Counted from the stretch's first letter, positions 31,397 through 40,769 are shown. The stretch is 55,221 nucleotides of DNA from an uncultured Bacilli bacterium (GCA_944358455.1 CALVRE010000018.1:1-55221); one strand, 5' to 3'. Numbers and translations: made by a program. The notes: generated by a model from the sequence alone, not told the origin.

Positions 31397-32560
31397 TCAT
31401 AGTTTCATATCTCCCATTAAAATATCGGTTAGATATCGCCAATATAATTCCAAAATATTGGCTTTTTTAATATCTTCTTTAACCGTGATAGGGATTGTTC
31501 TTGTGACCTTATCATCTTCTTTAATCGTAAGATTACCAATGACGTCACCTTTTTGTAATGGGGCTTTCAAATTGTCGACTTCTACTTCATAAGTAGCATT
31601 TTTCTTAGTACCTGCTTTTTTATTTAAAATTGTTACTTCGCTAGCTGGTGTAATTTCAATATATTTTTGTTTTCCCATTTCAATTTCTTTTTTTCCTAGA
31701 ATACTGTTTTCAGAAAGAAGTGTTTCTACTTCGTATTGTGCAAAAGCATAATCTAACATGGCCGTTGTTTCCGCGTTTCTCGTTTTACTATCCGGTTCTC
31801 CCATGACAACCGTAATAATACGCATGTCATTTTTCTTGGCTGTCGTTGTAATACAATATCCGGCCGTTTCTGTATATCCTGTTTTTAGACCATCGACACC
31901 TTCATAGAAACGTACTAATTTGTTGGTATTGACAAGCCAAATTTTACGATCGGTATCTTCTCTTAAATAATCTTCATAGATAGAAGTATATTCTAATACC
32001 TTAGGATGTTTCACTAGTTCTTTCGCGATCATGGCCATATCATAGGCAGAAGAATAATGATTAGCTTCATCTAAACCATGTGGATTTTTAAATTCGGTAT
32101 CGGTAAGTCCTAATTCTTTTGCTCGATTGTTCATCATTTTTACGAATTCGTCTTCTGTTCCAGCAATTTTTTCTGCCATTGCAACAACAGCATCGTTTCC
32201 ACTGGCTACCGCAATACCTTTAAATAAATCATCAACACTCATTTTTTCGTTTGTCTCTAATAAAATTTGACTACCACCCATTCCAGAAGCATTTTCACTT
32301 ACTGTTACCATTTCATCCCACGAAATTAATCCTTTTTCCACGCTTTCCACAATGAGTAACATCGACATCATTTTTGTCATAGAAGCAGGTGGTAGTTTTT
32401 CATGAGCATTTTTTTCAAATAAGATTTCTCCCGTACTTACTTCTATCATAATCGCACTTTTCGCACTTTCAGCTAGCTTTAGTTCTTCTGCATTTACTTC
32501 GATAAAAGAAAAAGGAATCATTAATAAGCATGTCATCAAGATACAAATTATTTTTTTCAT
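31397..32560 (-). CDS. D-alanyl-D-alanine carboxypeptidase (DacA/DacF type)
   Basis: A 387-residue serine peptidase (PBP5 type) that trims the terminal D-Ala of peptidoglycan stem peptides. A signal peptide spans 1-24 (cleavage near VNA). Catalytic motifs are SMTK at 60-63, SGN at 120-122 and KTG at 226-228. A C-terminal PBP5-like beta domain follows, and the tail (ANILELYWRYLTDILMGD) is amphipathic as expected for membrane attachment. RBS AGAGGTGAG. Stop codon is TGA. Confidence 0.92.
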   Translation of the reverse strand: MKKIICILMTCLLMIPFSFIEVNAEELKLAESAKSAIMIEVSTGEILFEKNAHEKLPPASMTKMMSMLLIVESVEKGLISWDEMVTVSENASGMGGSQILLETNEKMSVDDLFKGIAVASGNDAVVAMAEKIAGTEDEFVKMMNNRAKELGLTDTEFKNPHGLDEANHYSSAYDMAMIAKELVKHPKVLEYTSIYEDYLREDTDRKIWLVNTNKLVRFYEGVDGLKTGYTETAGYCITTTAKKNDMRIITVVMGEPDSKTRNAETTAMLDYAFAQYEVETLLSENSILGKKEIEMGKQKYIEITPASEVTILNKKAGTKKNATYEVEVDNLKAPLQKGDVIGNLTIKEDDKVTRTIPITVKEDIKKANILELYWRYLTDILMGDMKL

Positions 32561-32591
32561 AACTCACCTCTATTAAAAAATATGAGTTTAT

Positions 32592-32620
32592 AAAAAAAAT
32601 AGTAGTCTTTTCTACTATTT
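32592..32620 (-). terminator. terminator of the cysteine-rich gene
   Basis: AAATAGTAG pairs with CTACTATTT; on the reverse strand it is followed by eight T residues. It overlaps the stop codon of the gene at 32615. Confidence 0.75.
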
Positions 32621-33244
32621 TATCGTAATTTTTTTAGCCAATTGTTTTAAATCTTCTTTATTTTTGAGCTTTGGGATACGGTCAATTTGTTCAAAATCGA
32701 GTTCAAGATGATCTAAATGATAGAATTCTTTTAGTTGGCCTACCATTTGCTTATAATAAGCAATGGCTTGACCTTTCTTCTCATCGATCAACAGATCGAC
32801 GGTTGGTTTTAAATAATTTTGATATAGTTGTTGGGCAATTCTTTCTTTATTTTGATCTTGCATTAATCGATTACTAATAATAGGTCCAATGACATAGTAT
32901 TCAAGTAATAGTGATCGATATTCGGGATTACCAATCATGTAATCATCACGAAGATTGCGCAACAATTCCATTTCAAGACAATCGTCAGGATAGTTTAAAA
33001 TATCGCATATTGCAGTTGTTACAAAACAACTACTTCGATAAGTGTAACCGTTGCGATTACAATAATTGATCCCATCTTCGTTTTCTAATTCACATTGTCT
33101 TTGAGTACGGAAACTAGAAACATATCCTGCACAAGATTGAGAATTATCAACATCAAAAAAACGATTGTATTCGGTGCAATATGCTTCATTTTCACTGCAA
33201 CGCTTATAAAAATTAATATGTCCACAAAATAAGCATTTTGGCAT
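32615..33244 (-). CDS. cysteine-rich hypothetical protein
   Basis: A 209-residue protein with about ten cysteines in the first 95 residues: CLFCGH at the N-terminus, then C..NEAYC, SCAGY, C.LEN and INYC. A SCFVTTAICDILNYPDDC segment with ELLRNLRDDYM follows, a block that recurs in unnamed gut-bacterial proteins. The CxxC pairs suggest zinc binding. The second half is helical. There is no signal peptide, so it is probably cytoplasmic. Function unknown. Confidence 0.75.
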   Translation of the reverse strand: MPKCLFCGHINFYKRCSENEAYCTEYNRFFDVDNSQSCAGYVSSFRTQRQCELENEDGINYCNRNGYTYRSSCFVTTAICDILNYPDDCLEMELLRNLRDDYMIGNPEYRSLLLEYYVIGPIISNRLMQDQNKERIAQQLYQNYLKPTVDLLIDEKKGQAIAYYKQMVGQLKEFYHLDHLELDFEQIDRIPKLKNKEDLKQLAKKITIK

Positions 33245-33318
33245 AATTTCACTTCCTTGTCTGTTATTATAGCAAAAACTTAGAAAAAAGCAAGTGAAAT
33301 AATTTATGTCAATTATTC

Positions 33319-33347
33319 TTGCAAAGATGATACAAATTTGCTAAAAG
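33319..33347 (+). promoter_or_regulatory. promoter of leader module C
   Basis: TTGCAA (33319-33324), 17-bp spacer ending AAATTTGC, TAAAAG (33342-33347). GCAAA and TTTGC form a short inverted repeat between the two boxes. Same spacing and similar sequence as modules A and B. Confidence 0.55.
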
Positions 33348-33371
33348 GAGAGCAGAATGAAATAATAATAT

Positions 33372-33419
33372 TGTGTGCATAATGCATACAGAGGAGGGGA
33401 GTACTTACCCCTTTTTTTT
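33372..33419 (+). ncRNA. leader module C: GTGTGC hairpin and terminator-like hairpin
   Basis: TGTGTGC (33372-33378) pairs with GCATACA (33384-33390, one wobble) around ATAAT. GAGGAGGGG follows, its GGGG (33396-33399) pairing with CCCC (33408-33411), then eight T residues. The T-run ends 17 bases before the start codon at 33437. Closest to module B in length and spacing. Confidence 0.6.
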
Positions 33420-33436
33420 GTTGAAAGGAGTTCAGT

Positions 33437-33766
33437 ATGAAAAAGTGGAAATTCATAGGATTGATCGTTGTTTTGATGTTGATTACAAGTACGACGACTT
33501 ATGCCGTGACAACCTTATATGATGCCGTAGAAGTAGAATACGATAATCGTAATAGTGGAACAGAAGAAATAGAAGTGCAGGGAGCGATTGATAAACTTTA
33601 TGATTTAGTGGGAAAGTGCCCAGAAGGATACATCTGTAAACCAGTTATTCGGACATGTTTTATAGTGGAATCTCTGATATTACCAATAGCAGTGCTAGCT
33701 AAAATTTTTATTGAAGTAAGACTCAGCGATGTAAATAGAATAGGAACGATTACTATTAAAAATTAA
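33437..33766 (+). CDS. small exported protein, possibly truncated or frameshifted
   Basis: A 109-residue protein. The signal peptide has a KKWK start, a hydrophobic core and a cleavage site near TYA (about residue 22). The mature part YDAVEVEYDNRNSGTEEIEV then QGAIDKLYDLV with CPEGYIC resembles the N-terminus of larger exported proteins in this bacterial group. After CKPVIR the sequence turns hydrophobic and unlike an exported domain. In another frame the same bases read SYSDMFYSGISDITNSSAS, which looks more natural, so a frameshift is possible. RBS GAAAGGAG directly follows module C. Confidence 0.55.
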   Translation: MKKWKFIGLIVVLMLITSTTTYAVTTLYDAVEVEYDNRNSGTEEIEVQGAIDKLYDLVGKCPEGYICKPVIRTCFIVESLILPIAVLAKIFIEVRLSDVNRIGTITIKN

Positions 33767-33773
33767 TGGTAAT

Positions 33774-33802
33774 AAAAACAAGAATATTTCACAATATTCC
33801 CG
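33774..33802. terminator. terminator between convergent genes
   Basis: GAATATT pairs with AATATTC around TCAC. The reverse strand reads into a T-rich stretch, the forward strand into a weaker one. It separates the small exported protein gene from the reverse DUF5698/DUF2179 gene. Confidence 0.5.
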
Positions 33803-33803
33803 T

Positions 33804-34319
33804 TTATTTGATATATCCATTTTGTATATATTTGGTTTCGTTTACGACAATGAAAGCTTTAGGATCTAATTTTTTAATGAGTTCTGTTAGATGATCAAAA
33901 TTCTTTTTGTTGATTTCGATAAACATCATATATTTTCCTTCTTCTTCGTTTTTTCCTTTTACATCAATTACGGATACGGCATATCCTTCATTGCGAATTG
34001 CTTTGATTACTTTTTGATCGTGGTCGGTGGTAACGACTTGTAGGCCTAAGTTTCCTTTGACAAAACGTTCAGAAATATACGAACCTAAAAAAGTTCCACA
34101 AGCATATCCACTTGCATACGCGATCATGATCCATAGACTGTTGTCAGTACCAGTTAGAGCATCTTTAGCGATAACAAACCAAATCGATATTTCGATAAAA
34201 GCAATGAAGAAGGCTAGAACCGATCTTCCTTTTCCAACCATAATAATTCTTACTGTTCCTAGAGATACATCACAGATACGAGCAATAAAAATCGTCAAAC
34301 ATGTTATGAATAACTCCAT
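33804..34319 (-). CDS. UPF0316/YebE-like membrane protein (DUF5698-DUF2179)
   Basis: A 171-residue protein. Three N-terminal TM segments include ARICDVSLGTVRIIMVGKG and AYASGYACGTFLGSYIS, the DUF5698 signature. They are followed by a soluble DUF2179 domain (VVTTDHDQKVIKAIRNEGYAVSVIDVKGK). DUF2179 is a small ligand-binding alpha/beta domain. Related proteins of Bacillus (YebE family) have no proven function. It runs opposite to its neighbours. Confidence 0.85.
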   Translation of the reverse strand: MELFITCLTIFIARICDVSLGTVRIIMVGKGRSVLAFFIAFIEISIWFVIAKDALTGTDNSLWIMIAYASGYACGTFLGSYISERFVKGNLGLQVVTTDHDQKVIKAIRNEGYAVSVIDVKGKNEEEGKYMMFIEINKKNFDHLTELIKKLDPKAFIVVNETKYIQNGYIK

Positions 34320-34401
34320 ACTATCACCATTGTTACAATATCATATTTTTCTTTGTTTTTAAATATAGGTTGTGACATTTTTGTAATTTTTATGCATGTG
34401 G

Positions 34402-34430
34402 TTGGTTTTTTTAGGGAAAGATAGTATAAT
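34402..34430 (+). promoter_or_regulatory. promoter of the VanY-like gene
   Basis: TTGGTT (34402-34407), 17-bp spacer, TATAAT (34425-34430). GGTGAT begins seven bases after the -10 box and the start codon is at 34446, so the predicted leader is about 9 nt. Confidence 0.6.
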
Positions 34431-34445
34431 AAAGATGGTGATGAT

Positions 34446-35396
34446 ATGAAAAAGAAGGTAAGATTAAAGAAAGAGGTCAAGTATGGCTTTATTGGAATCG
34501 TTGTATTGATCATTGCGATTGTTTTCTTAGTTCAATTCATTTCTTATCGAACTAGTACGAAATATAAATTAAAAGATCTTGGTTATACGACAGAAGAAGT
34601 TACGACGATAATCGAAAAGTTGGACCATGAGCAAGTAAAAGATATTTTGAAAATGGAATATAACCAAAACATTGTTCTTTTTTTGCAGGAAAAATATTTT
34701 ATTTATGATAATTTAGAGCGTTATCTTGATTATCAAAAGGAAAATCAGGATAAAAGCACAAGTGATGTAGTGACAATGGTCAATGTTAATCGTGATCGTG
34801 ATTTTTATACAGATACGAAAGAAACTGATTTAAGTTTAGGAGATCTTATCTTGGTGAATAAATATTATTCGCTTCCTGATGATTATGAACCTGAAAATAT
34901 TGTGAAAATGAATTTACAATATGCTTATGATGACAATTCTATTCGTGATTATGTTTATGATGCCTTTCTAGAAATGTATCGTGCAGCAATGGAAGAAGGA
35001 TATCAATTGATTACAAATTCTTCTTATCGTGATTATGATTGGCAAGATACTCTTTATAATAATTATAAAACATCACGTGGACAAGAATATGCGGATGCTT
35101 TTGCAGCAAGACCTGGATATTCGGAACATCAAACTGGACTTGCCCTCGATATTACTTGTTATAATTGTACAAATGGTACATTTGATGATTTTGCGGAATC
35201 AGAGGAGTACCAATGGTTACTCAAGAATAGTTATAAGTATGGTTTTATTTTACGTTATCCAGAAGGAAAGGAAGATATTACTGGCTATAATTTTGAAGCA
35301 TGGCATTTTCGTTATGTTGGAAAGGATATGGCAAAGAAAATCTACAATTCTGGACTTACATTTGATGAATATTATGCATATTATATTGAAAAGTAG
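34446..35396 (+). CDS. M15B D,D-carboxypeptidase (VanY/LdcB-like), membrane anchored
   Basis: A 316-residue zinc peptidase of the VanY family acting on peptidoglycan stem peptides. One N-terminal TM (about 13-36) is followed by a helical spacer, then the catalytic domain with SEHQTGLALD (S226, H228, D235) and EAWHFRY (E284, H287), the zinc ligands and catalytic Glu. It is known as D,D-carboxypeptidase or L,D-carboxypeptidase (LdcB) in relatives; no vancomycin-resistance genes are nearby, so a housekeeping wall role is likely. A strong terminator follows. Confidence 0.9.
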   Translation: MKKKVRLKKEVKYGFIGIVVLIIAIVFLVQFISYRTSTKYKLKDLGYTTEEVTTIIEKLDHEQVKDILKMEYNQNIVLFLQEKYFIYDNLERYLDYQKENQDKSTSDVVTMVNVNRDRDFYTDTKETDLSLGDLILVNKYYSLPDDYEPENIVKMNLQYAYDDNSIRDYVYDAFLEMYRAAMEEGYQLITNSSYRDYDWQDTLYNNYKTSRGQEYADAFAARPGYSEHQTGLALDITCYNCTNGTFDDFAESEEYQWLLKNSYKYGFILRYPEGKEDITGYNFEAWHFRYVGKDMAKKIYNSGLTFDEYYAYYIEK

Positions 35397-35420
35397 AGAA
35401 ATCTACTTTTCATATTTTTT
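35388..35420 (+). terminator. intrinsic terminator after the VanY-like gene
   Basis: GAAAAGTAGA pairs perfectly with TCTACTTTTC around GAAA, then a T-run after ATA; it overlaps the end of the gene. Confidence 0.8.
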
Positions 35421-35453
35421 GAATTTTCATGCATACTAGTAGTGAGGTGTAAA

Positions 35454-36692
35454 ATGAAAAAGGTTAGAATTAAGAAATGGGTTTGGTTTGTTTTCGTTTC
35501 CCTTTTGATTGGAATTATAGTTTGGTTCTTGTTTTTTCATAAAGATGAAACGGTTATGAAGGATCTTAGTTCATTTCATGAGACGGAAATAAAAAAGTAT
35601 GCAGAAGATTTAGGATTGCAATTAGAGTTATCTTATGAGTATCATGATACGATCGAAGCGGGAAAGGTGATTTCACAATCGATTGAAGCCGGTACTAAAA
35701 TAGAGGACAATATGAATTTAAAAGTAGTTTTATCGCTTGGAAAATTGGATGAAGAGGCTTTGAGAGAAGCGGGAGTGAATGAGATGGGAAAAGTTCCTAT
35801 CATGATGTATCATGGTATTCACAATTTAAAAAACGAAGATACGGATTATATTGGTGGGAATGTCGATAAGGATGGATATCAAAGAACGGCCGAAGCGTTT
35901 CGAAATGATTTGGAAATGTATTATCAAAATGGATATCGTATGATTCGTCTTAATGATTATGTCGATGGTATTGTCGATGTGCCATTTGGCAAAAGTCCAA
36001 TCGTTTTAACTTTTGATGATGGTTTAAAAAATAATATATTGGTGACTGGTGTCGATGAAAATGGAGAAATTATCATCGACCCTAATAGTGCGGTTGGAAT
36101 ATTAGAAGAATTTAAGAAGAAATATCCTGATTTTGGAGTGACTGCTACTTTCTTCATCAATGGCGGTTTATTTGAACAGCCAGAATATAATGAACAGATT
36201 TTAGAATATTTGATTGAGCATGGATACGACATTGGAAATCATACTTATACTCATCCTGATTTTACTAGGATTAGTTATGATACAGCAGTTACGGAAGTTG
36301 GTAAGATGTATGTTTTATTGGAACAATATTTAAAAGATCAGTATGTTCCGATTATTGCTTTACCGTATGGTTCCCCATATAAGAAAACACATGATAATTT
36401 TAGTGCGATATTAAGTGGTACTTATGATGAGGTTTCCTATCAAACGAAAGCTACACTACAAGTTGGGTGGGAAAGTAATGTTTCTCCTTTTAGTAAAAAC
36501 TTTGATCCTCAATTTATCAAACGTATTCGTGCATATGATAATGATGGAACGGAATTTGATATTGCGTATTGTTTTGAAGCACTAAAGAAAAATCGTTACA
36601 TTTCGGATGGTAATAAAAATCAGATTACGATACCAGAAGAGAATCTGAGTTATGTAAGTGAAAATGTTACCCTCTCCATTGTTACTTATTGA
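35454..36692 (+). CDS. PASTA-domain polysaccharide deacetylase, membrane anchored
   Basis: A 412-residue protein. One TM segment (about 9-30) is followed by a single PASTA-type domain (about 42-101, with VISQSIEAGTKIEDNMNLKVVLSLG) that usually binds muropeptides. The NodB polysaccharide deacetylase domain has TFDDG at 186-190 and HTYTHP at 263-268, the metal ligands. It probably deacetylates wall glycans. The PASTA-deacetylase fusion places the enzyme on peptidoglycan. ATG 35454 fits GAGGTG; an extension to 35442 lacks an RBS. Next to the VanY-like gene but after a terminator. Confidence 0.88.
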   Translation: MKKVRIKKWVWFVFVSLLIGIIVWFLFFHKDETVMKDLSSFHETEIKKYAEDLGLQLELSYEYHDTIEAGKVISQSIEAGTKIEDNMNLKVVLSLGKLDEEALREAGVNEMGKVPIMMYHGIHNLKNEDTDYIGGNVDKDGYQRTAEAFRNDLEMYYQNGYRMIRLNDYVDGIVDVPFGKSPIVLTFDDGLKNNILVTGVDENGEIIIDPNSAVGILEEFKKKYPDFGVTATFFINGGLFEQPEYNEQILEYLIEHGYDIGNHTYTHPDFTRISYDTAVTEVGKMYVLLEQYLKDQYVPIIALPYGSPYKKTHDNFSAILSGTYDEVSYQTKATLQVGWESNVSPFSKNFDPQFIKRIRAYDNDGTEFDIAYCFEALKKNRYISDGNKNQITIPEENLSYVSENVTLSIVTY

Positions 36693-36699
36693 TTTTTAG

Positions 36700-36728
36700 T
36701 TGACATTTTTATTTAAAATCCATATAAT
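36700..36728 (+). promoter_or_regulatory. consensus promoter of the valine T-box operon
   Basis: TTGACA (36700-36705), 17-bp spacer, TATAAT (36723-36728): a perfect match to the housekeeping consensus. Confidence 0.85.
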
Positions 36729-36734
36729 GATAGT

Positions 36735-36954
36735 ATTAAATGCGAAGAACAAGAGGAGTACCTTGTAATTATGGATAGAGAGTTCGTGGTTGGTGGAAGC
36801 GAATCGTAAGAAGAGGGAAGGTAGCTTGGGAGTTGCTTACTGAATAGTTAGGTAAAGACGTATCCTTGCGTTAAAAGGTCGAGGTAATTTCTTAGTAAAT
36901 TACGAATTAAGGTGGTACCACGTCATCACGTCCTTATAGGATGTGATTTTTTTT
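36735..36954 (+). promoter_or_regulatory. T-box riboswitch, valine specific (GUA specifier)
   Basis: A tRNA-sensing leader. Stem I base CAAG (36750-36753) pairs with CTTG (36825-36828). The loop-E AGTA lies at 36757-36760 and the apical GGTTGGTGGAAGC is present. The specifier-loop codon GTA (36821-36823) sits beside the closing AAGG/CCTT pairs and reads valine. The conserved T-box AAGGTGGTACCACG is at 36909-36922, with TGGT ready to pair with the tRNA end. The competing terminator is ATCACGTCC / GGATGTGAT plus T8 (36925-36954). It controls the HD gene and valS. Confidence 0.93.
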
Positions 36955-36964
36955 GGAGGTATTT

Positions 36965-37678
36965 ATGAAAGAAGTATTCGAACGCTATTTACAACATTTC
37001 GATTTGACGAATCCGGATATAAAGAAAAAACAGATTCATACTTACCAGGTTGCGGAGAATTGTTTGGAGATTGCAAAATCGCTTGGGTTATCTGAACAAG
37101 ATCAGATTCTTGCTTACCAAATTGGTATTTTACATGATATTGGACGTTTTCATCAGTTGGAACTAACAAATTCTTATGATGATCAAGTGTTTGATCATGC
37201 GGATTATGGTGCGCAGTTATTATTTGATCAGGGCTTGATTTCAACGTTTCCAGTACGGGTGGGAAACTATGAAGTTGTAAGAAAGGCAATCGTGAATCAT
37301 AATAAATATGAAATCGAAGATGGATTAGAGGAACGTACAAAGTTATTTTGTAAGTTGATTCGTGACGCGGATAAAATTGATATTTTAGAACTTAGTTGTG
37401 ATGGTATGATTCAAACTCGTTTAGATGGTCCAGCGAGTCCTGATATTTTAATGCAATTAGAGCGTCATCAATCGGCAAAAGTAACGCAAATTCGTTCGAA
37501 TATAGATCGTATATTGATACGCATTGGCTTTTTTTATAATCTTTATTTTCTTCCTTCGATGCAAATTGTATTCGATCGTGAGATTGTGAAACGATTGGAA
37601 GATAAGATAGAAGATGACATCGTGCATCGAGAATTGGAAAGAGCACAACGTTATTTAAAGGAGAGATTAAAATGTTAG
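36965..37678 (+). CDS. HD-domain phosphohydrolase
   Basis: A 237-residue HD-superfamily metal-dependent phosphohydrolase: H([15 protein letters not shown]), then [11 protein letters not shown] (the HD pair), then [11 protein letters not shown] and an [11 protein letters not shown] late Asp. Substrate not evident; HD proteins cleave nucleotides or cyclic dinucleotides. ATG 36965 has GGAGG upstream, just after the T-box terminator. It overlaps valS by 7 bases, so a valine-responsive leader governs this enzyme too, which is unusual. Two or three unrelated shadow frames exist. Confidence 0.88.
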   Translation: MKEVFERYLQHFDLTNPDIKKKQIHTYQVAENCLEIAKSLGLSEQDQILAYQIGILHDIGRFHQLELTNSYDDQVFDHADYGAQLLFDQGLISTFPVRVGNYEVVRKAIVNHNKYEIEDGLEERTKLFCKLIRDADKIDILELSCDGMIQTRLDGPASPDILMQLERHQSAKVTQIRSNIDRILIRIGFFYNLYFLPSMQIVFDREIVKRLEDKIEDDIVHRELERAQRYLKERLKC

Positions 37679-40197
37679 AAAAAAAATATAATCATTTAGA
37701 AGTAGAAAAAAATAAATATGAAACCTGGAAGCAGAAGGGTTATTTTACGAGTGGAGATTTAAGTAAAAAGCCATTTTGTATTGTGATTCCTCCTCCTAAT
37801 GTTACAGGAAAGTTACATTTGGGTCATGCTTGGGATACCACTCTTCAAGATATTATTATTCGTTATAAACGTATGGATGGATTCGATGCATTATGGGTTC
37901 CCGGAATGGATCATGCAGGTATTGCAACACAGGCGAAAGTTGATAAAAAGTTGAAAGAAATGGGATATGAGCCTCGCGAAATGGATCGTGAAGAATGGTT
38001 AAAACATGCATGGGCATGGAAAGCAGAATATGCAGATAATATTCATGAACAGTGGGCTAAATTGGGACTTAGTCTCGATTATACGAAAGAACGCTTTACT
38101 TTGGATGAAGGGCTAAGTGAGGCAGTAAAACATGTATTTGTTACTCTCTATGAGAAGGGATATATATATCAAGGAGAACGTATTATCAATTGGGATCCTG
38201 AGGCAATGACCGCGTTATCTAATGAAGAAGTCATTTATAAAGATGTCGAGGGAGCGTTTTACCATATTAAGTATATGTTAGAAGGTGGCAGCGATTATCT
38301 TGAAGTTGCAACGACACGTCCTGAAACATTATTTGGAGATACGGCTGTTGCTGTTAATCCAGATGATTCTCGCTATCAAAAGTATATTGGTAAGAAGGTA
38401 GTATTACCAATTATTCATAAATTGATTCCAGTTATTGCTGATATGCATGCTGATCCTGAATTTGGAACTGGTGTCGTTAAAATTACGCCGGCTCATGATC
38501 CAAATGACTTTGAAGTGGGAAATCGTCACAATTTGGAACGTATTGTCGTTTTAAATCCAGACGGTACGATGAATGAAAATGCTGGAAAATATAATGGGAT
38601 GGATCGTTTTGAATGTCGCCATGCATTGGTGCATGATTTAGAAGAAGAGGGTCTTCTTATTTCGGTTGAAAAGATGACACATTCGGTTGGGCATTCAGAA
38701 CGTACGGATGTTATGATCGAGCCATATTTATCGAAACAATGGTTTGTCAAGATGGATGTTTTAGCAAAACAAGTACTGGATAATCAAAAAACGGATGGAA
38801 AAGTATATTTCGTTCCAGAACGTTTTGAAAAGATCTTAAATCATTGGATGGAAGATTGTCATGATTGGTGTATTTCTCGTCAATTATGGTGGGGACATCG
38901 TATTCCTGCTTGGTATCGTGGTGATGAGATTTATGTCGGTGTAGAGGCACCACAAGGAGATGGTTGGGTACAAGATGCAGATGTACTGGATACTTGGTTC
39001 AGTAGTGCATTATGGCCTTTTAGTACGCTTGGTTGGCCAAAAGATACGGACTTACTGGAACGATATTTTCCTAATGATATTTTAGTAACGGGATATGATA
39101 TCATCTTTTTCTGGGTATGTCGTATGGTTTTCCAATCATTGGAATTTACTGGTAAGAGACCTTTTAAAGAATGTTTAATTCATGGACTTATCCGTGATAA
39201 AGAAGGACGTAAGATGAGTAAATCACTTGGTAATGGAGTTGATCCAATGGATGTGATCGAAACTTATGGGTGTGACGCTCTTCGTTATTTCTTAGCGACA
39301 AGCAGTGCACCAGGTCAAGATTTGCGTTACGATGAAGAGAAAGTAAAAGCAACATGGAATTTTATCAATAAATTGTGGAATGCAAGCCGTTTTGTACTTA
39401 TGAATGTCGAAAATTCCGATTGTAATCAATTTGATCATTTGACGATATCCGATCAATGGATTTTGACAAAATTGAATAAGACGATTGAAAAAGTTCGTAA
39501 TCATATGGATAAATATGAATTCAATGTAGTAGGTAGTGAATTATATAGCTTTATTTGGGATGATTTTTGTGATTGGTATATTGAACTTGCAAAGATCAAT
39601 ATGAATGAGACAACGAAAACGGTACTTGTTTACGTATTAGAGTGTATTTTGAAGATGTTACATCCGTTCATGCCATATGTAACCGAAGAAATCTATATGA
39701 TGTTGCCACATCATGGTGAATCGATTATGATTAGTTCTTATCCAGTTTATCAACAACAACAAGTATTTATGGATAAAACACAAGAATTAGAAGAATTAAT
39801 TGCTTTTATCGTAAAAGTACGTGCATGTAAATTAGAAAATAGTATTCCAAAGGATGCGAAAGTATATTTGCATGGAAATCATGAAGATATTTTACTAAAA
39901 TTATTGAAAGTAGTTCCTGAAAATCGTCTTTTTGAAAAAATGGAAAATGGTATTGAAGTAATGAGTAACGGATACGAAATAGCTTTCTATTTTGAGATCA
40001 AAGTTGATAAAGAAGAAGAGCAAAGGAAGTTATTAGAGGAACAAAGTCGTCTTACGAATTCAATAGAACGTAGGCGTAAATTACTTTCCAATCCTGGATA
40101 TTTGGCAAAAGCTCCAGCATCGATTGTCGAGCAGGAACGAGCTAATTTAGCAAAAGAAGAGGAATCATTACGAAACATAAAAGAGAAACTTGGATAA
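37672..40197 (+). CDS. valS: valine-tRNA ligase
   Basis: An 841-residue class I synthetase. The HIGH motif is HLGH at 49-52 in [13 protein letters not shown]. The CP1 editing domain contains [18 protein letters not shown], and KMSKS is at 514-518. The anticodon-binding region follows, and the C-terminal coiled coil (about 780-841, [15 protein letters not shown]) is typical of ValRS. Slightly shorter than B. subtilis ValRS (880). It is regulated by the valine T-box through the preceding HD gene, with which it is translationally coupled. Confidence 0.96.
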   Translation: MLEKKYNHLEVEKNKYETWKQKGYFTSGDLSKKPFCIVIPPPNVTGKLHLGHAWDTTLQDIIIRYKRMDGFDALWVPGMDHAGIATQAKVDKKLKEMGYEPREMDREEWLKHAWAWKAEYADNIHEQWAKLGLSLDYTKERFTLDEGLSEAVKHVFVTLYEKGYIYQGERIINWDPEAMTALSNEEVIYKDVEGAFYHIKYMLEGGSDYLEVATTRPETLFGDTAVAVNPDDSRYQKYIGKKVVLPIIHKLIPVIADMHADPEFGTGVVKITPAHDPNDFEVGNRHNLERIVVLNPDGTMNENAGKYNGMDRFECRHALVHDLEEEGLLISVEKMTHSVGHSERTDVMIEPYLSKQWFVKMDVLAKQVLDNQKTDGKVYFVPERFEKILNHWMEDCHDWCISRQLWWGHRIPAWYRGDEIYVGVEAPQGDGWVQDADVLDTWFSSALWPFSTLGWPKDTDLLERYFPNDILVTGYDIIFFWVCRMVFQSLEFTGKRPFKECLIHGLIRDKEGRKMSKSLGNGVDPMDVIETYGCDALRYFLATSSAPGQDLRYDEEKVKATWNFINKLWNASRFVLMNVENSDCNQFDHLTISDQWILTKLNKTIEKVRNHMDKYEFNVVGSELYSFIWDDFCDWYIELAKINMNETTKTVLVYVLECILKMLHPFMPYVTEEIYMMLPHHGESIMISSYPVYQQQQVFMDKTQELEELIAFIVKVRACKLENSIPKDAKVYLHGNHEDILLKLLKVVPENRLFEKMENGIEVMSNGYEIAFYFEIKVDKEEEQRKLLEEQSRLTNSIERRRKLLSNPGYLAKAPASIVEQERANLAKEEESLRNIKEKLG

Positions 40198-40209
40198 GTT
40201 CTCTTTTTT
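40181..40209 (+). terminator. intrinsic terminator after valS
   Basis: AAGAGAAACTT pairs with AAGTTCTCTT (one bulge) around GGAT, then T residues; it overlaps the stop codon. Confidence 0.75.
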
Positions 40210-40298
40210 GTATAAATTGTTTCTTTTCGTTCACAATAATAGTAGCGAGCCATAATTTACCACATTTTACGTAAAATCGTAAAAAGTGTCGAATAGTG

Positions 40299-40328
40299 TT
40301 GACTGGGAACTCCAAAATGTGGTATATT
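40299..40328 (+). promoter_or_regulatory. promoter of the short pilin-like gene
   Basis: TTGACT (40299-40304), 18-bp spacer, TATATT (40323-40328). The leader is about 30 bases and carries AGGAGGG. It lacks the two-hairpin module found before the other prepilin-type genes. Confidence 0.6.
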
Positions 40329-40362
40329 GTAATCGTAGAAAAAAATAGAGGAGGGAAATGAA

Positions 40363-40728
40363 ATGAAGGCAAATAAAGGGTTCACCTTAATCGAATTATT
40401 AGCTGTTATTGTTATTTTAGCTGTAATTGCATTGATTGCTACTCCATTAGTAATGAATACAATTAACGATGCTAGAAAAGGTGCTGCTAGAGATGCTGCT
40501 TATAACTACATCCATGCTGTAGAAACTGAAATCGGACTTAACATGGTTTCAGATACTGCATATACTGTGCCATCTACAATCACAGATGCATCATTCGCTA
40601 CAGTTAAGGGTACTGCTCCAACATCTGTAAGTTTATCTTTAGATGCTAATGGTGTTGTTCAATCAGGATACTTAGTTATCAATGGTTATACAGTAACAAT
40701 CACCAATGGAAATGCTACAACTAAGTAA
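40363..40728 (+). CDS. short type IV pilin-like protein (candidate major pilin)
   Basis: A 121-residue protein. The prepilin signal is MKANKG then FTLIELLAVIVIL (cleavage after Gly6, Glu at +5), with the N-terminal alpha helix running to about residue 55. A compact Ala/Thr/Val-rich globular part follows (TVPSTITDASFATVK...GYLVINGYTVTITNG). Small size, strong RBS (GAGGAGGG), near-consensus promoter and a codon pattern richer in GCT, ATC and AAC than neighbours suggest high expression, as for a major pilin. Prepilin peptidase, PilB/PilC-type and other assembly genes are not in the window. Confidence 0.85.
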   Translation: MKANKGFTLIELLAVIVILAVIALIATPLVMNTINDARKGAARDAAYNYIHAVETEIGLNMVSDTAYTVPSTITDASFATVKGTAPTSVSLSLDANGVVQSGYLVINGYTVTITNGNATTK

Positions 40729-40748
40729 TTATTTCATTTAACATAAAG

Positions 40749-40769
40749 GAACGCTTGGCGTTCTTTTTG
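40749..40769 (+). terminator. intrinsic terminator after the pilin-like gene
   Basis: GAACGC pairs with GCGTTC around TTG, followed by five T residues. Confidence 0.85.

Noticed and set aside
35029-35439. Second forward-frame ORF of 136 codons within the VanY-like gene
   Set aside because: An out-of-frame shadow; the catalytic motifs are in the annotated frame.
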